Assembly: GCA_000750105.3 (NCBI GenBank)
Contig: JPHH03000021.1
Span: 310,001 to 374,000 of the forward strand
Source of the DNA: Tolypocladium sp. Sup5 PDA-1
Taxonomy: Eukaryota; Ascomycota; Sordariomycetes; Hypocreales; Ophiocordycipitaceae
DNA length: 64,000 nucleotides
Reading direction: 5' to 3'
Part shown: positions 43,632-55,179 of the stretch, piece by piece
How positions within the stretch are numbered: position 1 is the first letter of the stretch
Layout of the letters: every line of letters begins with the position of its first letter
Program-made: the position numbers and the translations under genes
Notes under the pieces: model-generated
Databases searched by the model: none
The model's input: the letters and a program-made list of their open reading frames with translations, nothing else
What the model was told of the DNA's origin: nothing

Positions 43632-44375
43632 CGCACGCGTCCCCATTTCCACTTGTACTATCCATTGCTTTCACACCCACCACCACTGCGTCTCGGGATT
43701 TTCTTGGGGGGGGGGGGGTTGTTTTTTGTTTTGGGCGTAGCTAGAAGCGAATTTGTATATACCAGAGCAACTCGGGAAACATGGGTTTTTACAGGCGGTC
43801 TAGCGGAGTCATTCACATCACAAATCTGGCGCCTGGAGAGCGCGGGATAGTAACAGCAGTAACAACATCTTCACGGCACTTTTGAAATCAAAGCAGCGCG
43901 TAGCCAAGTGCCATGAATTTCCAGGTCCCAAATATTCATACCGCGAAAAGAATATAGCCCTGCCAAATGCAGGGTAACGGCGCCTCCCCATGCCATGCTC
44001 GCTCCATAAACATACAAATCTCGCATCAGCTCTCGCGCAGCAGCCGAGTCAAATGTCCAGTACCAGCCCGTTCCGGGTAGTACACGACTAAATCTCTCCA
44101 ATATACTTGCCGAAAAAAAGACCCCGGTCGTTGAAGATACATGAGCGGCATATGTGCCCCTTCTCCATGTAAAAGAAATTGAACCAAAGATTGAAGCATC
44201 CCATTCCGTCCCAAATGGGGTGTGCAAAGGGTCGTCGTCTGAGTGCTCGACACGATCACCACCAGGATGGTCCGTTGCAAGTCTTTTCTATCCCCGAAAC
44301 GCCAGACCCAGAAGTATCCCACGTGGACATTCAAAGCCAAATGTCGTACCAATGCAGCTGCGGCTCAAGACCGTT
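43632..44375. other. Convergent 3' regions, no gene supported
   Basis: This lies between the stop codons of the STIMATE-like gene (+) and the fibroin-3-like gene (-). It contains a G homopolymer of about 12 at 43707-43718 and T-rich tracts, likely 3' UTRs. Confidence 0.6.
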
Positions 44376-46154
44376 TTAGACCCCGCTCCAGCCTTCCTGG
44401 GCTGGCTGATAAGGCTTGTATCCAGGGTATGCCTCCTTCGTGGGCGACTGCCTCGACTCGCTGGGGCGACGGTCATTGTTTGTGGGACGCGCGTAGCCCG
44501 AGGTGAAGTCGAAGCCCGAGTTGTTGGTAATGGGTGACTGAGGAGGTGATTGAGCGAATGCTGCTGGGTTCTGAGGAGGTCTGGTCAAGGGCGGAGGGCG
44601 ATGATCTGGGGTCCGTCGAGGACCTGGCGCCGGGGAATGCTGGCGTTCCGGAGCAGGAGAAAAGTGGCGTTCGGGAGCCGGGGAGTATGCCCTGTTGACT
44701 TGGTCTCGTGGCGGACCATAACCCGGCTGGCCGTACCCTAGTTCACGCGGAGCAGGAGATGCCCTAGGGGACTGACCATATGGGTTGTCCCCGCGCGGTC
44801 CCGGCGTTCGCCTCGGGCCGGGCGAGTTTCTCATGCGAGGATCCACGCCGTATGGAGGTCGGTTGCCCACCGCGGCGATGCTGTCACTTGTCCCCTGTCG
44901 TCTCATTCCGTAACCTTCGGGCATGTTGTCGCCGGTTGCCTGGCGCCCCATGCCATATCCGTTTGGTGCTTCCTGAGGAGACTGCTGGCCATGACGACCT
45001 GGCTGGACCGGTTCTGCTGGCATTTCTGCGAACGCCTGAGTCATGTGGTGATTCTGGCCATAGCCGTTGCGCCCAGGGCCGGGCGACTGTCGTCCTTGTC
45101 CCAGTTCCGCAATGACAGGCGGAGCATATGGTTGATTCTGTCCGTTGTTCATATAGTTCTGGGTCGGCGGATGCTGTTCGTGGGTGCCCACCATCGCTGC
45201 AGGGTCGTCGTAGGGCTGGTCCAAGCCAAAGCCGTTGGATTCGCGGTTGGCGTTATAGTTGTTATATCCTGGCTGGTCTCGCGAAGCGTACGCCCCAAGA
45301 TTCTGTTGGCTTTGACCTGGAGACAGTCGGCCATGACCCAGGGCTTGCTGGCTCTGATTTGGCATGTACCCGTTCGGGCTGGCACGGGGTGGACCGTATG
45401 GGCTATGAGGTTCCATACCCATGGGACTCACCGGGCCCGTCGAGGGCGTAGCCAGCGGAGGCTGCGCTGGGTTTGACGTCGGAGACTTTTTCAAATTGTT
45501 CATCTCCACCTCTTCCTCGAGCATGACCTTCTTGGAGCCGGCTCCCTCCCAGCTTGGCATATGGGGGAGCGCGTCCTCGCCGCCTTTCTTGGACATGTCG
45601 AATTCGGCATATTGCGGTGGCTCGAAAACGGGCTGCTTCGGGGCTACTGCTGCTGCTGCAAAAGGAGTTTGCATGGGAGCCTGTTGTTGGTAGCCGTGGT
45701 GCGGAGGGATGTAAGGTTCATCGAGGTACTTGTGACGCCGTCCGCCGGGCGGGTCGCAACAACCACAGCAGTTTCCGCAGCACTTGAGGCACTGGAAACA
45801 GCTGCAGCAGCACGAGAGGCCACAGCAGCAGCACCGGATAATACACCAAAGGATACCGAGGAGGATTAGACCACCGACGACTATGACGGCAATGACTGGC
45901 CATCTGCAGGCAGTTAGCAATCGCCCACGACCAACGTAGCAGTGTCGGGGAGCCACGTACTTGCAGAAGGCGGCCTTCATGCAGTTGTCCCAGCTCGAGA
46001 AGGCAGTCCTGACATCCGTCACCTTGCCCTGCGCGTCGCTAATGAGATCTCTCCTAGCAATGCCCGCGGCAATACTCCTGGCGAGGACGTTCTTGAACTG
46101 CTCCAGAACTCCGCCCTGCAGGCTCCTCACCATGGCGACGTCTACCGGAGCCAT
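44376..46154 (-). CDS. Fibroin-3-like membrane protein with 16-Cys juxtamembrane patch
   Basis: Two exons, 46154-45961 and 45903-44376, give 573 residues; the 57-bp intron has donor GTACGT, branch GCTAACTG and acceptor CTGCAG. Residues 1-65 are a conserved N-terminal module (VRSLQGGVLEQFKNVLARS ... FSSWDNCMKAAFCKWP). A single membrane span at about 66-88 (WPVIAVIVVGGLILLGILW) runs into a patch with 16 cysteines between residues 85 and 114 (RCCCCGLSCCCSCFQCLKCC...). The remaining 450 residues are Pro/Gln/Tyr/Gly-rich and disordered, with repeated SPAPER and GYGM/GYGQ units. Proteins of this layout occur across Pezizomycotina, often called fibroin-3 related, with no established role. The cysteine patch is a likely palmitoylation array or metal site; that is inference. 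No signal peptide, so the Cys-rich side is probably cytosolic. The start ATG follows a stop-free region but has the conserved N terminus. Confidence 0.85.
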   Translation of the reverse strand: MAPVDVAMVRSLQGGVLEQFKNVLARSIAAGIARRDLISDAQGKVTDVRTAFSSWDNCMKAAFCKYVAPRHCYVGRGRLLTACRWPVIAVIVVGGLILLGILWCIIRCCCCGLSCCCSCFQCLKCCGNCCGCCDPPGGRRHKYLDEPYIPPHHGYQQQAPMQTPFAAAAVAPKQPVFEPPQYAEFDMSKKGGEDALPHMPSWEGAGSKKVMLEEEVEMNNLKKSPTSNPAQPPLATPSTGPVSPMGMEPHSPYGPPRASPNGYMPNQSQQALGHGRLSPGQSQQNLGAYASRDQPGYNNYNANRESNGFGLDQPYDDPAAMVGTHEQHPPTQNYMNNGQNQPYAPPVIAELGQGRQSPGPGRNGYGQNHHMTQAFAEMPAEPVQPGRHGQQSPQEAPNGYGMGRQATGDNMPEGYGMRRQGTSDSIAAVGNRPPYGVDPRMRNSPGPRRTPGPRGDNPYGQSPRASPAPRELGYGQPGYGPPRDQVNRAYSPAPERHFSPAPERQHSPAPGPRRTPDHRPPPLTRPPQNPAAFAQSPPQSPITNNSGFDFTSGYARPTNNDRRPSESRQSPTKEAYPGYKPYQPAQEGWSGV

Positions 46155-48246
46155 CTTGTCGCCGTATTTGCTGCGCCAAGCATGCGCATTCACAGAAACA
46201 CGTCTAACCGCGGCCGTCCTGCGAAGCTCCGGGTATCGGTTGTCGGTTGTTGAAGAAGGGAGGGTTCGTCGGTTGCGAACAGCGCTCCGACAACCCCGGC
46301 CAGTTCGGCTGTTGGGAAACGAAGAAAGAAGCAGTCGACGTCGTCGGCCCCTGATTATCTCAAAGGACCGGAAAGAATGTAAGAATGGTTTTTCGAAATA
46401 GCGATGGTGTCGGTGCCACGGAGCGGCCCGAGCAAGACGCTGTCCAGCCGTCGTCAACGAGGGAAAACCAAGAGAGAGTCGTGACCTCTGCCTCACAGCC
46501 CCTGCGCGGCGCAGGCGAACAAGGAGGTACGAGGGTTGAGAAGCAAACAAGAACAGGAAAAAGGAGCGACTCCAGGCGGGCTGGAGGGACGGCGAGTGGC
46601 CAAGCGACGTCGAGCGGTGTCTCAAACGGATACGCGGCTGGTGAAACGAGAGGGCGAAGGCAGTGCAGCGAGCGGCTCACTGCAACACACCCACAGCGAG
46701 CGTTAGCGGTCTGCCTCGAGGCTCGAAGGCTTAATTTAGCGCGCTGCGAACACGAGACGGCGGCGACGGCGACGACGACGACGACGAATAAAAGAGCGAA
46801 TGGATGAGCGTGACCAAGAATAGAGAGAGCGACAGTGGACGGCGACGGGCGCACGTTCGTCCCTCCAACAAGAAGTGAAATGCGTGCCAGAGGGAGATGC
46901 AAGAGGGGGGACCGGATGGGATGGGAAAAGCGGCGAGCCCACGTCCGCAGGCACGATGGGAAAGGGGACGAACGACGCTCGACGTTCGCTTCGCACTGAC
47001 GCCCGCCGGGCCTGGCGATCGGTACCTGCGAACGCGCGGCGAGCACCTATCCCGGCCAAGTATCGACGGAGCAGCGGCGCGAAAACTGGAGCCTCAAAGC
47101 CCCCCAAGCCCCCCAAGCCCCCCGTGCGAATTGGGATCCTCTACCCGACTTGCCCTGCAGAGACCGAGCGACCGGCAGAGGAAGAAGAAACTTTGCAAAC
47201 GAAAAAAGGGCGCGGAACGATGGCATCGCGCATGGCTTCCGCGCGCAGCAGATCTGCCAACATGTTGTTGGCTGCATGTACTTCGTACGTCCGTAGGTAT
47301 GTACTCGTAGTGCTCCGTACGGTTATGTACTCGGACTCGGACGTGCGAGTACGTACAGCACCTCCCCCATGCATTCGTGTTTCAGGGGTTCGCGATGCCG
47401 TCAGTCTGGCCGGCCCTGGCGGCATCCGCCCGTCACCTGTCATGCCGCGCAAACGGCCGCGCATGGATCTCGCAGGGGTTCTCTTTTCATTAACCGAAGA
47501 AGCCAAACCGTACATACGTCAAGGCTGCGTGGCTGGGCTTCCCAGCTGGGACGCTTCGTACGCGGTACGGACTACGGACTACTCCGTACGGACTACGTAC
47601 TCCGTACTTCGGGCTGCAATCCGTACAGCCGCCGCGAAACGCAAACGAACCATAGATGGATAGATTGGCACCACGTGAAGTTGATTCACGCCGCGGCCGG
47701 GTCCGTTTGCTTACTACATACCTTAAGTAGGTACGGGCCTTGCGTTTGCTGGAGAACGGCACGCAGAGCATGGATCCACTACGAAACGTCAACAGGACCT
47801 TATTCCGACCTGAGCGTGAGACTCGGCGGTGTGAGGCCTCCACACGGCGCGCATGCCGGCCCGTTCCTGAATGCAGGTACTCGAGTCGCTCTCATGAGAC
47901 AAGGTCGGTATATCATCTATGCCATCTTCATGCTGACGAGTCCACTTACAGCGATTTGTTGAATGTTACTCTCATGTACAAATCTAACATGGCCAAGGAA
48001 ATGTGACTACAAACTAGGACACGAGATCCAGTCCCCTCCGCCGATTTTACATCTGCACTTCTCCCGCAGACACTTCAAACGTCCGCAGCGCAAGAGCAAT
48101 TAATAGACCGCGACCCCCTTCGTCAGGTATCGCCCGCCGCACCCGTCTGCACCACACAACAAAGAAAAGAAAATCAAAAATCCATCCTTGAAACGCCAGT
48201 CCATCCGTAGACAGCCGTTATGCCCTTCCGCGCCCCGTCCGCCGCC
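46155..48246. other. 2.1-kb intergenic region with TACGTAC/CCGTACGG motif clusters
   Basis: This is upstream of the fibroin-3-like gene. No gene was recognised. Two dense clusters of TACGTAC, CCGTACGG and TACTCCGTAC palindromes lie at about 47274-47360 and 47556-47632, and a triple CCCCCAAGC repeat at about 47099-47120. It is more purine-rich near 46900-47230. Confidence 0.55.
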
Positions 48247-48875
48247 TTACTTGCCCGGAGGCGGGCCCGCGGGGGCATTGTACTGCGTGTCGCGCTGGTA
48301 CGCGTTCTGCGGCGGCTGGACGCCGTACTGCTGCTGCTGCTGCTGGTGCGACGGGTCGCCGTAGTAGCCGTCGTTGGGGTTGAACGTGGTGCCCGTGTAC
48401 TGCGGCTGCTGCTGCTGCTGGCCGTAGGCGGGCGGCGGGTTGGTGAAGCCGCCGTAGGGCTGCTGCTGCTGGTTGTAGCCCTGGTTGTAGCCGCCCTGCT
48501 GGTCGTAGCCCTGCGGGTTGTAGCCCGACTGGTAGTTGTTCATCTCCTGGCCCTGGCCGCCGGTCTTGCCGCCGGGAGCCATCCAGCCGGTGCCGTACAG
48601 GGGCTGGGCGCCGCGGCGACGGCGACGGCGAGCGAGGCAGCTGTCGGGGTCAAACGTCAGTTGTTGCGTCATCACTTGCGACATCCGACATGGCCATCGA
48701 GGAGCAGACGAGGAATGACTTACGTGCAAGACAAGAGGACAATGAGGACGATGAAGATGATTGCTCCGACGACGACCCATCGACCCCAGTCGTACCACCT
48801 GCTATTGCAATTGTAGCCATAGCAGTTGCTGTAGTAGTACCGCCCCACCAGCTCGTTCAGATGCGACGGCGCCAT
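48247..48875 (-). CDS. RCR1/RCR2-like protein (Congo red resistance, chitin and membrane traffic)
   Basis: Two exons, 48875-48724 and 48640-48247, give 181 residues; the intron has donor GTAAGT and acceptor GACAG. Yeast Rcr1 sits in the ER and lowers wall chitin, giving Congo red resistance; Rcr2 acts in endosome-vacuole sorting of plasma-membrane proteins. Residues 1-30 (YYYSNCYGYNCNSRWYDWGRW) lead into one membrane span (about 31-48, VVVGAIIFIVLIVLLSC), followed by ARRRRRRGAQPLYGTGWMAP, the signature of the RCR domain. The C-terminal tail is Gln/Tyr/Gly-rich with several polyglutamine runs and a proline-rich motif NPPPAYG, a PPxY-like site for Rsp5/Nedd4 ligases as in yeast Rcr proteins. 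The frame extends upstream only from a GTG, so 48875 is the start. It lies next to another single-pass membrane protein gene. Confidence 0.9.
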
Positions 48876-51084
48876 TCTGTCGTCTTTCGCGCTCTCGCGA
48901 TCGTCGGGGTTCGGGTACTCAAGCACTTCGACGCGTTTCTCGTCGAGCGTGCGATGCGCAGGTTTGGCGTTGTTGATGTAGATGTAGCGTGGAGAATGGG
49001 ACTACTGTAGCGGGAAAAAAACTCGGGGCAGCGTTGCTGATCAAGGATGGATGGATTGCCCAGCCCGACAGGGTTTGGGTGTTGGCTGAGCCCGAAGCGG
49101 ATGACGTGTGAGCGCCACGCCTGCTGCGTGTAATCGTACAGCCGACGTAGGATCGCCCACGAGGCAGCGCAAATGGATGCACCGTACTGCAAAGGTTTGG
49201 CGTTACAGAATCGCGTTTGCGTTCCTTCTTGGCTGTTTGCCAGATACCTCGGGGTCAAGCTGGCGGGAAGGATGAGCAGCTGGGAGATTTGGCGACGGGA
49301 AAAGGCGAGACTAGTCTTGAACAGAGGCGACCCGAGGCACCGTCCAAGGGAGGGTAGGCCGCTTTTAAAGAGTCACAGCGAAACTGAGCTCGGACAGATT
49401 AGGTGCGGCGCATCGCTGGAGCGTATACCAGGGCAGTGCAGCGGGGGCATGCGCTACCTACCTACGCTGCATTCTACCACCAGGGCGAGCGTCGGGCAGG
49501 CAGATGCTGAGCAGCGAGCGACGAACGGGACGGAATCGGTAGGTACGATTAGAGTTGGCTCACGGATTCCACAGTGGCTATGCGCCTCGACAGCAAATCA
49601 CGCTCACGGTCCGTCCTGCGGTGCGCCATGCCCGGTGGGGACCACGCCCGCACCTCCGGGTGGCGCTGACATCACGGGCCATCATCGCGCCGCTGAGCCT
49701 CGCGTCCTCGGGTGATGCTCTCTCTCGTCCGGCTTCATCGCTGGGCGCCAGAGAGCGAGTTCCAGAAGCTCGTCGTCGGGATGAAGACATGGAAGACTTG
49801 GAAACAAAAGCGCAAAAATAAAAAATAAATCCTAAAAAATCCTGCAAGAAATTGCCCACATGCCGTGGCCCTAGGCCCTCATCCGCCAGCCGCATTGACC
49901 GACCCAACGCCACCTCATCTTCGCCTGCGCCATCGCCCAGCTGGTGTCCAGTCTGGGCTCCAGCACCGGCTAGCCTCTTGGGTGCACGTCGCGCTCCCAT
50001 CTCGCCTCCCGCGACGGACCCCACCTCTGGGGAAGCCTCGAGCTCCTTCGGAACGGCCGTCTCTGGGTCCAGTGCTTCGCCTTGCGGGTGGCGCTGCGGG
50101 CTCTCCAGGTAGTTCATCAGGTGCTGTTTGCTGTTGCCTGTCACTCGGCTACAGGATCATCGCACATGCGCCCCGGGTTGTTACATAGTCGCATTGATGA
50201 ATGGAATCCTCGATTGATTGCACTGCCTCAATGAAATCATACCACGGCTTCCACGGCTTCTCGAAGACAGCCCCGCTCCTTGGCGACCTGGAATAGCCAT
50301 GCGTGCGCAACGGTCGCCGGGTTGCAGTCGCATCGTAAATAGACTGCTGGCCTCTTTGCCGGCCTTCCGGATGCGGCGGGCAGTTCACCTCCTCACACAA
50401 CCCCTCGCCAACCATCACCACTCTAGCAAGACGCTCTAACAAAAGAACTCGAAAATACCCTGGGCATGTCCATCATTTAGATATTAGGAGTGGATAAGCT
50501 ATAGTGTACAACAGCCGTTGCTCTCGCCGTTTTGGACGGGTACCCTGTAAGAGTCGTAGTCGCAAGCATCATGCCGGGCCGCACCTTGTACTCCAGAACC
50601 GCGCTCGAACGAATACAGACTCCTCGCCCTCTCATGACACCGTACTCAAGTTCGCTGAAATCAACGAAAGAAAGACAAAAAAGGAGGGAAATACCATTCT
50701 CTCCGTGCACTCAAGACAGGAGTACCATCGTCGTCCACTGCCGGCCAAGAGCAACAAAAAGAGAGAGCGAGAATGAAAAGGGTTCCAACATGATGGAATT
50801 ATGCCCGGCCGGGCTCGATTCGCCTGCTCCGCTCCGCTCCACCCCGTCTTCCATTCGTGTGGTATACTCATGTCGTGTAGGTTCAAGTCGTAGGTCATTG
50901 CCGAGAGTCGTGTATCTTGTTGTTTTTCGCCCCGTCCAATGCCGGAAATTACGAGAGAAAAAAGACAGGTAGATACCGGGGAAGTTGTCGCATCAACAGC
51001 CTGAAACGCCTTGCAAAAGTTTCCACAAGCTCTAAGAGAAAAGAGACAAAAGATTGGCAACTAGTTGCCGTTGGCGCTTGGCTT
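48876..51084. other. 2.2-kb intergenic region, no gene supported
   Basis: This is the promoter of the RCR-like gene on the left and the 3' region of the coiled-coil gene on the right. The longest open frame (49578-50144, minus) has no ATG and no protein character. No RNA gene was recognised. Confidence 0.55.
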
Positions 51085-51773
51085 TCAAAGACCAGACTTG
51101 GGGAACGAGTAGCGGTTTCGTCGGAGCTCCTCCGCGGCCTTCATATTGCGCTCAGCGGCCTGCTGGGCCTGCTGCTTGGCGGCCAGGGCGTTGATCTTCT
51201 CGCGGGCCCTCATGAGGCTGCTGTTGTCTTGCTGCTTGATCTTGGCACGGATGTCGTAGAGCGCCATAATGGTAGACGCTCGCTCGAGGTCGTCGTCGGC
51301 CTAGAAACACGGCGTGTCAGCAGAGCTGCTCTCGCAGAAGAACCCCAGCATGGGGATTGCCCTTACGTCCGAGTCGCCTCGACGCGGTGTGCCGGGGCTC
51401 GAGTTGGCGGCCGAGCCGGACCGCGAGCCCGACGAGCTGATGAGGATGCGGCGGCCCAGCTTGTCGAACTTGGGCGGGGCACCGGCCTCGTTGGACCACA
51501 CCCGCTTCATCGAAGCCGGGCGCAGGGACTGGGGCTGGGGCTGGGGGCCGGAGGTGACGGCGGGTTCGGTCTTGGCATATTCGGTCCGGATGGTGGGGAC
51601 GTTGGCGTTGACGATGGCTGCGGCAGCCTCGGGTTCCTGCAGGCGAGGGAGGCCGGTCAGCGAGGAGTCGCTTCAAGTGTGCGACCGAGGCATCTGTCAA
51701 GAGGGGAGGCACGAACAGCAGCTCCGAGGTTGCTCAGGTCGGCGAGCACCTGGGACAACTGGAGGCTCTCCAT
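51085..51773 (-). CDS. Small conserved-looking coiled-coil protein, three exons
   Basis: Exons 51773-51717, 51636-51367 and 51300-51085 give 180 residues; both introns (51716-51637 and 51366-51301) are GT-AG and phase 0. I do not recognise a named family. The protein begins MESLQLSQVLADLSNLGAA, has a disordered centre (PQPQPQSLRPAS, then SSSGSRSGSAANSS) around a conserved-looking KRVWSNEAGAPPKFDKLGRR, and ends in a highly charged helical stretch from ADDDLERASTIMALYDIRA to the C terminus (KINALAAKQQAQQAAERNMK), which should form a coiled coil. No signal peptide or membrane span. The exons that join into one continuous helical protein are good evidence for a real gene, although each open frame is short. 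A role as a cytoskeletal or complex-assembly factor would fit but is not shown. Confidence 0.8.
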
Positions 51774-53229
51774 CGCAGGCTTGAACGAGGGAACGCGATG
51801 CGATGTTGTTGCCGATGCGGAGGCTGCGGGCACTCGGTGCACGAGGTGCGGGTGCGCTTGTCTGAGCAGTCGCGGGTTGGTTTGCGGCGGGCGTCGTGCG
51901 AGCGAGTCGCTTTCTCGGGGGACGTATGCAGTGTCTGTGTGCCTGAGGTTCAGACGATGACGGCGATGGTGACGGCGCGAAGAAGTTGCGCTTGAGGTTG
52001 CGAGAAAAGGAGGTTGTTTGCAGGTGGCGGTTGTGTCTCTGGTGGTTGCGGTTGCGGTGCGGTGGCCGGGTGTCTTTTTCTTGCGTGGAGCGGAGTGGAG
52101 GTGCTGCCAGCTGCCGCCCTGTCCGTGGACGCAAGCGGGGGTTGCCACCCGCCTGAAAGTGTGGATTCGCGGGCGCGCCCCGCTGAAAAGAAGAGACAAG
52201 AGCCCTAGCGGCTGGAGTCCCCCACACTTTGGGGTCAGAAGGGGTGGGTCAAGGCCTCTGACCCTTGTCAGCAGCCAAACAGCGACGTCGCTTACAGGCC
52301 TTGCAGGCCTCGACAGGCCTCGACAGTGAGATCGCTGCCCGTCAGCAGGGTCTTTCGGGGGCCGCGCCCCATCATCGCGGGTGCCGCTGGCCACGAGACA
52401 CCGGGGGCATGGGTTGGATGGATCCAGTTCCTTCCGGTGAGCGGTGACGTGACCGCCGCCGCCTCGCCTCGATGCCACACCGACGTCGCACGGATAAAAG
52501 GCAATCTGCATAGGCGACTGCAGCACGTCTGCCTGGCGCGTGCATTTCACCGACCGTCACGATGCGCCCGAGGACAAAAGGGCACGAATTGGAGCCCTGA
52601 ATAAGCCTTCAGCCGCCAACTCTGCCCGCAAAGCATATGCAAGTCCACCAACCCGGCCAAACTCTACGCAAACCAAGGCCTCGTTGATTGCAGATTGACC
52701 CTCCCCCGCGCTGCAATTATTGTATCCATTGTGTAAGCGGTATGCATGTGCGGCTGCTTTGCGTCAAGTATGTCCGGTATGCAGGTGTCTGCCTGTAAGA
52801 CAAGACCAGCCGATCCCGCCTTGGGCAACCACGATGCAAGCCAAGACTGCTTCGTGCCACTCCGATTTCTTTCCTCTATCCCGCCAGGACCCGCATCGTA
52901 CGATCGGGTAAAGTAAACACTGGCCAACGTTGTTGATTCAACCTTCAAGCATCTCAAATCCCACCAGAGTACCTTGTTGATTCAGTGCACCTAGAAAATG
53001 CCATCACGTGAACATGCTGATGCCTGGGGAATAGGGATTCCAAGTTAGGCGGCTCTGAAGCTGGAAGATTTGCTTTGCTACACTGCATAAATGACGTCCA
53101 AGATCCAACATGTCTGTGAGATCATCGCCGCCATGGGGCCGGAACCAATCTTGCCCTCCACGCCCAGGACTCTATACATGACTTTTACAGTCCGTGGTAT
53201 CCAGTGAACCATCTCAGCGCGAGTGGAAA
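51774..53229. other. Intergenic, no gene supported
   Basis: This is the promoter side of the coiled-coil gene and the 3' side of the NmrA-like gene. A 10-bp repeat (AGGCCTCGAC / AGGCCTTGCAGG) occurs near 52295-52325. Short open frames lack support. Confidence 0.55.
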
Positions 53230-54233
53230 TCAGGCAGCTTCGTTCCAGTCGACATCGACCCAGGGCGTCCCGTGCGTCTCCTTGGCCACGTCCACCATGG
53301 ACTTCCACGAGTCGACTCTGCCAGCTCCCTGGACGAGGTGGTTGTGGTTGCCCAGCCCCTTGTCGGTGTGGTCAATCTTTCCCTCTCCCATGAGGAACCG
53401 CAGATATCTCTCGGGCGTGGGCGACGGCTTGGCCAAGACTTGCGCCTTGTAGTCCTCGAGCGGCACGCTGGAGACTTCTATGCGGCTCGCGCCGTTCTCC
53501 TCCATTATGCGGGCAATCTCGGAGAAGGACTTGCTGTCGCCGCTGAGGAGCACCTCTGCCGGGATGGCATCCGGCGGCGACGAGGCCAGGACCGCGAGCG
53601 CCCTGCCCACGTCGCGCATGCTCGTGTACGAGGTGCGCTGCGCCGGGCTGCCCACGGCCTCGTACCGGCCCAGCCTCGTGGAGAAGCCGAACCACGGGCC
53701 GACCGAGTCCTCGAGGAAGAGGCCGGCGTAGACGCGGCACACGCGGATGCCAGCCGGGACGAGGAGCTGCTCGGCGAGGCGGAAGTGGTGCTTCTTGGCG
53801 TCCCACTCGTCGTGCGCGAAGTCGTGCAGGTAGTGGTCGACGCCGAACTCGGACGGGAAGTAGAGGCGGACCGACGTCGCGGGCAGGCTGCGGAGGAGCT
53901 TCTCCTTGAAGTGGTGGCCGCTGGGGCCGACGCTGCCAACGTGTGTTAGCCACCATCGACGCATGGGCATCGCGGCCATGAGACGGAGGGGAGTACGCAC
54001 GCGTTGATGAGCACATCCACGCCCTGCAGCGCCGCCGCGACATCGTCCTCGGAGTACAGGCAAAGCCGCGCCCCCAGGGAGACGAGGCGCTCGGCGCTCG
54101 GCGACTCGGAGCGCGCCAGGACGATGACGTCGCGGAAGCGGGCGCGGAACTGAGGCTGGAGAAGGGCGTTGGCGATCTTGGCGCCCAGGTTGCCCGTTGC
54201 GCCTGCGATCGCCACGGTAGGGAGGGAGGCCAT
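53230..54233 (-). CDS. NmrA-like / isoflavone reductase-type NAD(P)-binding protein
   Basis: Two exons, 54233-54001 and 53932-53230, give 311 residues; the intron has donor GTGCGT, branch GCTAACAC and acceptor GGCAG. The N terminus carries the atypical Rossmann motif of the NmrA/PCBER group, VAIAGATGNLG (glycines at 11, 14 and 17), followed by VIVLARSES, where Arg often signals NADPH preference. Further family features are VDVLINA, LYFPSEFGVD with HDFAHDEWDAKKHHF (substrate-binding Lys position of isoflavone reductases), and VYAGLFLED. Fungal members include NmrA regulators of GATA factors and reductases; the conserved Lys region suggests an enzyme or a redox sensor. No targeting signal. An orphan TATA box lies about 420 bp upstream on the opposite strand. 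Confidence 0.9.
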
Positions 54234-54655
54234 TTTGGGAAACAAAGACGGAGTGGGATGGATGAGCACGATGGAAATGGATGTTTGTTGATGAGATGAA
54301 GTTCCCGGCTTGGTGGGAGGCCGACGACGACGCCGCATTGGACAAGCGCCACAGCCGAACCGACGATGCTTTGAAATCTCCCCGTCTGCTTCACTGCACG
54401 TGTTCCAATCGGAGGGGACCGTCCGTCAATCTTTCAATACCTAGGTAGGCACTCTTACCGCTGTGCGTACGTGCTCGGGGGCTTCGGGGCTGGGTGGCTG
54501 AAAACCCCTTTGATTCACTTACACGCCGCACAAAGCCTTCTGGATACGATTGTTCCCCCCCCCCCCCCTTTGTACATTTTCACTGCCCCTGAACACGCTC
54601 CTGGACAAACGAAGAACAGACCGAAGCGCCCCAGCGGCGCCAGCCTGCCCCCAGG

Positions 54656-54663
54656 TATAAATA
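54656..54663 (+). promoter_or_regulatory. TATA box without an assigned gene
   Basis: TATAAATA is followed immediately by a pyrimidine-rich tract (CCTCTCTTCCTCCCACTCTC), the usual layout of a strong fungal core promoter. No convincing open frame follows; the first ATG (54755) opens a 33-codon frame. Confidence 0.4.
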
Positions 54664-55179
54664 TCCTCTCTTCCTCCCACTCTCTGCCCCCTTTCTTCCT
54701 TCTCCATCCACACAGCACTACAGCCCAGGCAGGGCCCTTACAGCCCAAGCCCCTACAGCGGGATGCCGGACGATCGTACCCTCATACGCCGGTCGGTCGT
54801 CTGGCCTCCTCACATGCAGCGAGCCCCGGCGTCCTCCAGCCCTACAGCGGTGGACGGCTCAACCTAAGCGGCCCGTCCGTCCGCTGGCCTGACGACGCAT
54901 CACCGACCGATCTCCTCCCCACCCTATGGTTGGAGCGGGACCTACCCCAGTCTAGGCTGGCTGGCTGGCTGCTTGCCTGTCGACGCAGGTCTCCTCTCCA
55001 GAACGCGTCGTCCACAGGCCCTGCCGACCAGCATGGATGGGCATGTCCATGGATGGGTTTACCTCGACCTATTACTGGACCCAGCGAGGCAGCCCCACGA
55101 GCACGCGGATACTTGTTCTTCAGGTTGTCTCTAGCTTGATTCCGGAATAAATCTACCAACAAAGAGAGGACTACAGGAT

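Noticed and set aside
49578..50144. 188-codon minus-strand frame between the RCR-like and coiled-coil genes
   Set aside because: It starts with GTG, no ATG gives a sensible protein, and composition is low-complexity.
54471..55139. 222-codon open frame containing poly-Pro
   Set aside because: It spans a C homopolymer, a TATA box and pyrimidine tracts that look like promoter DNA; the translation has no domain.
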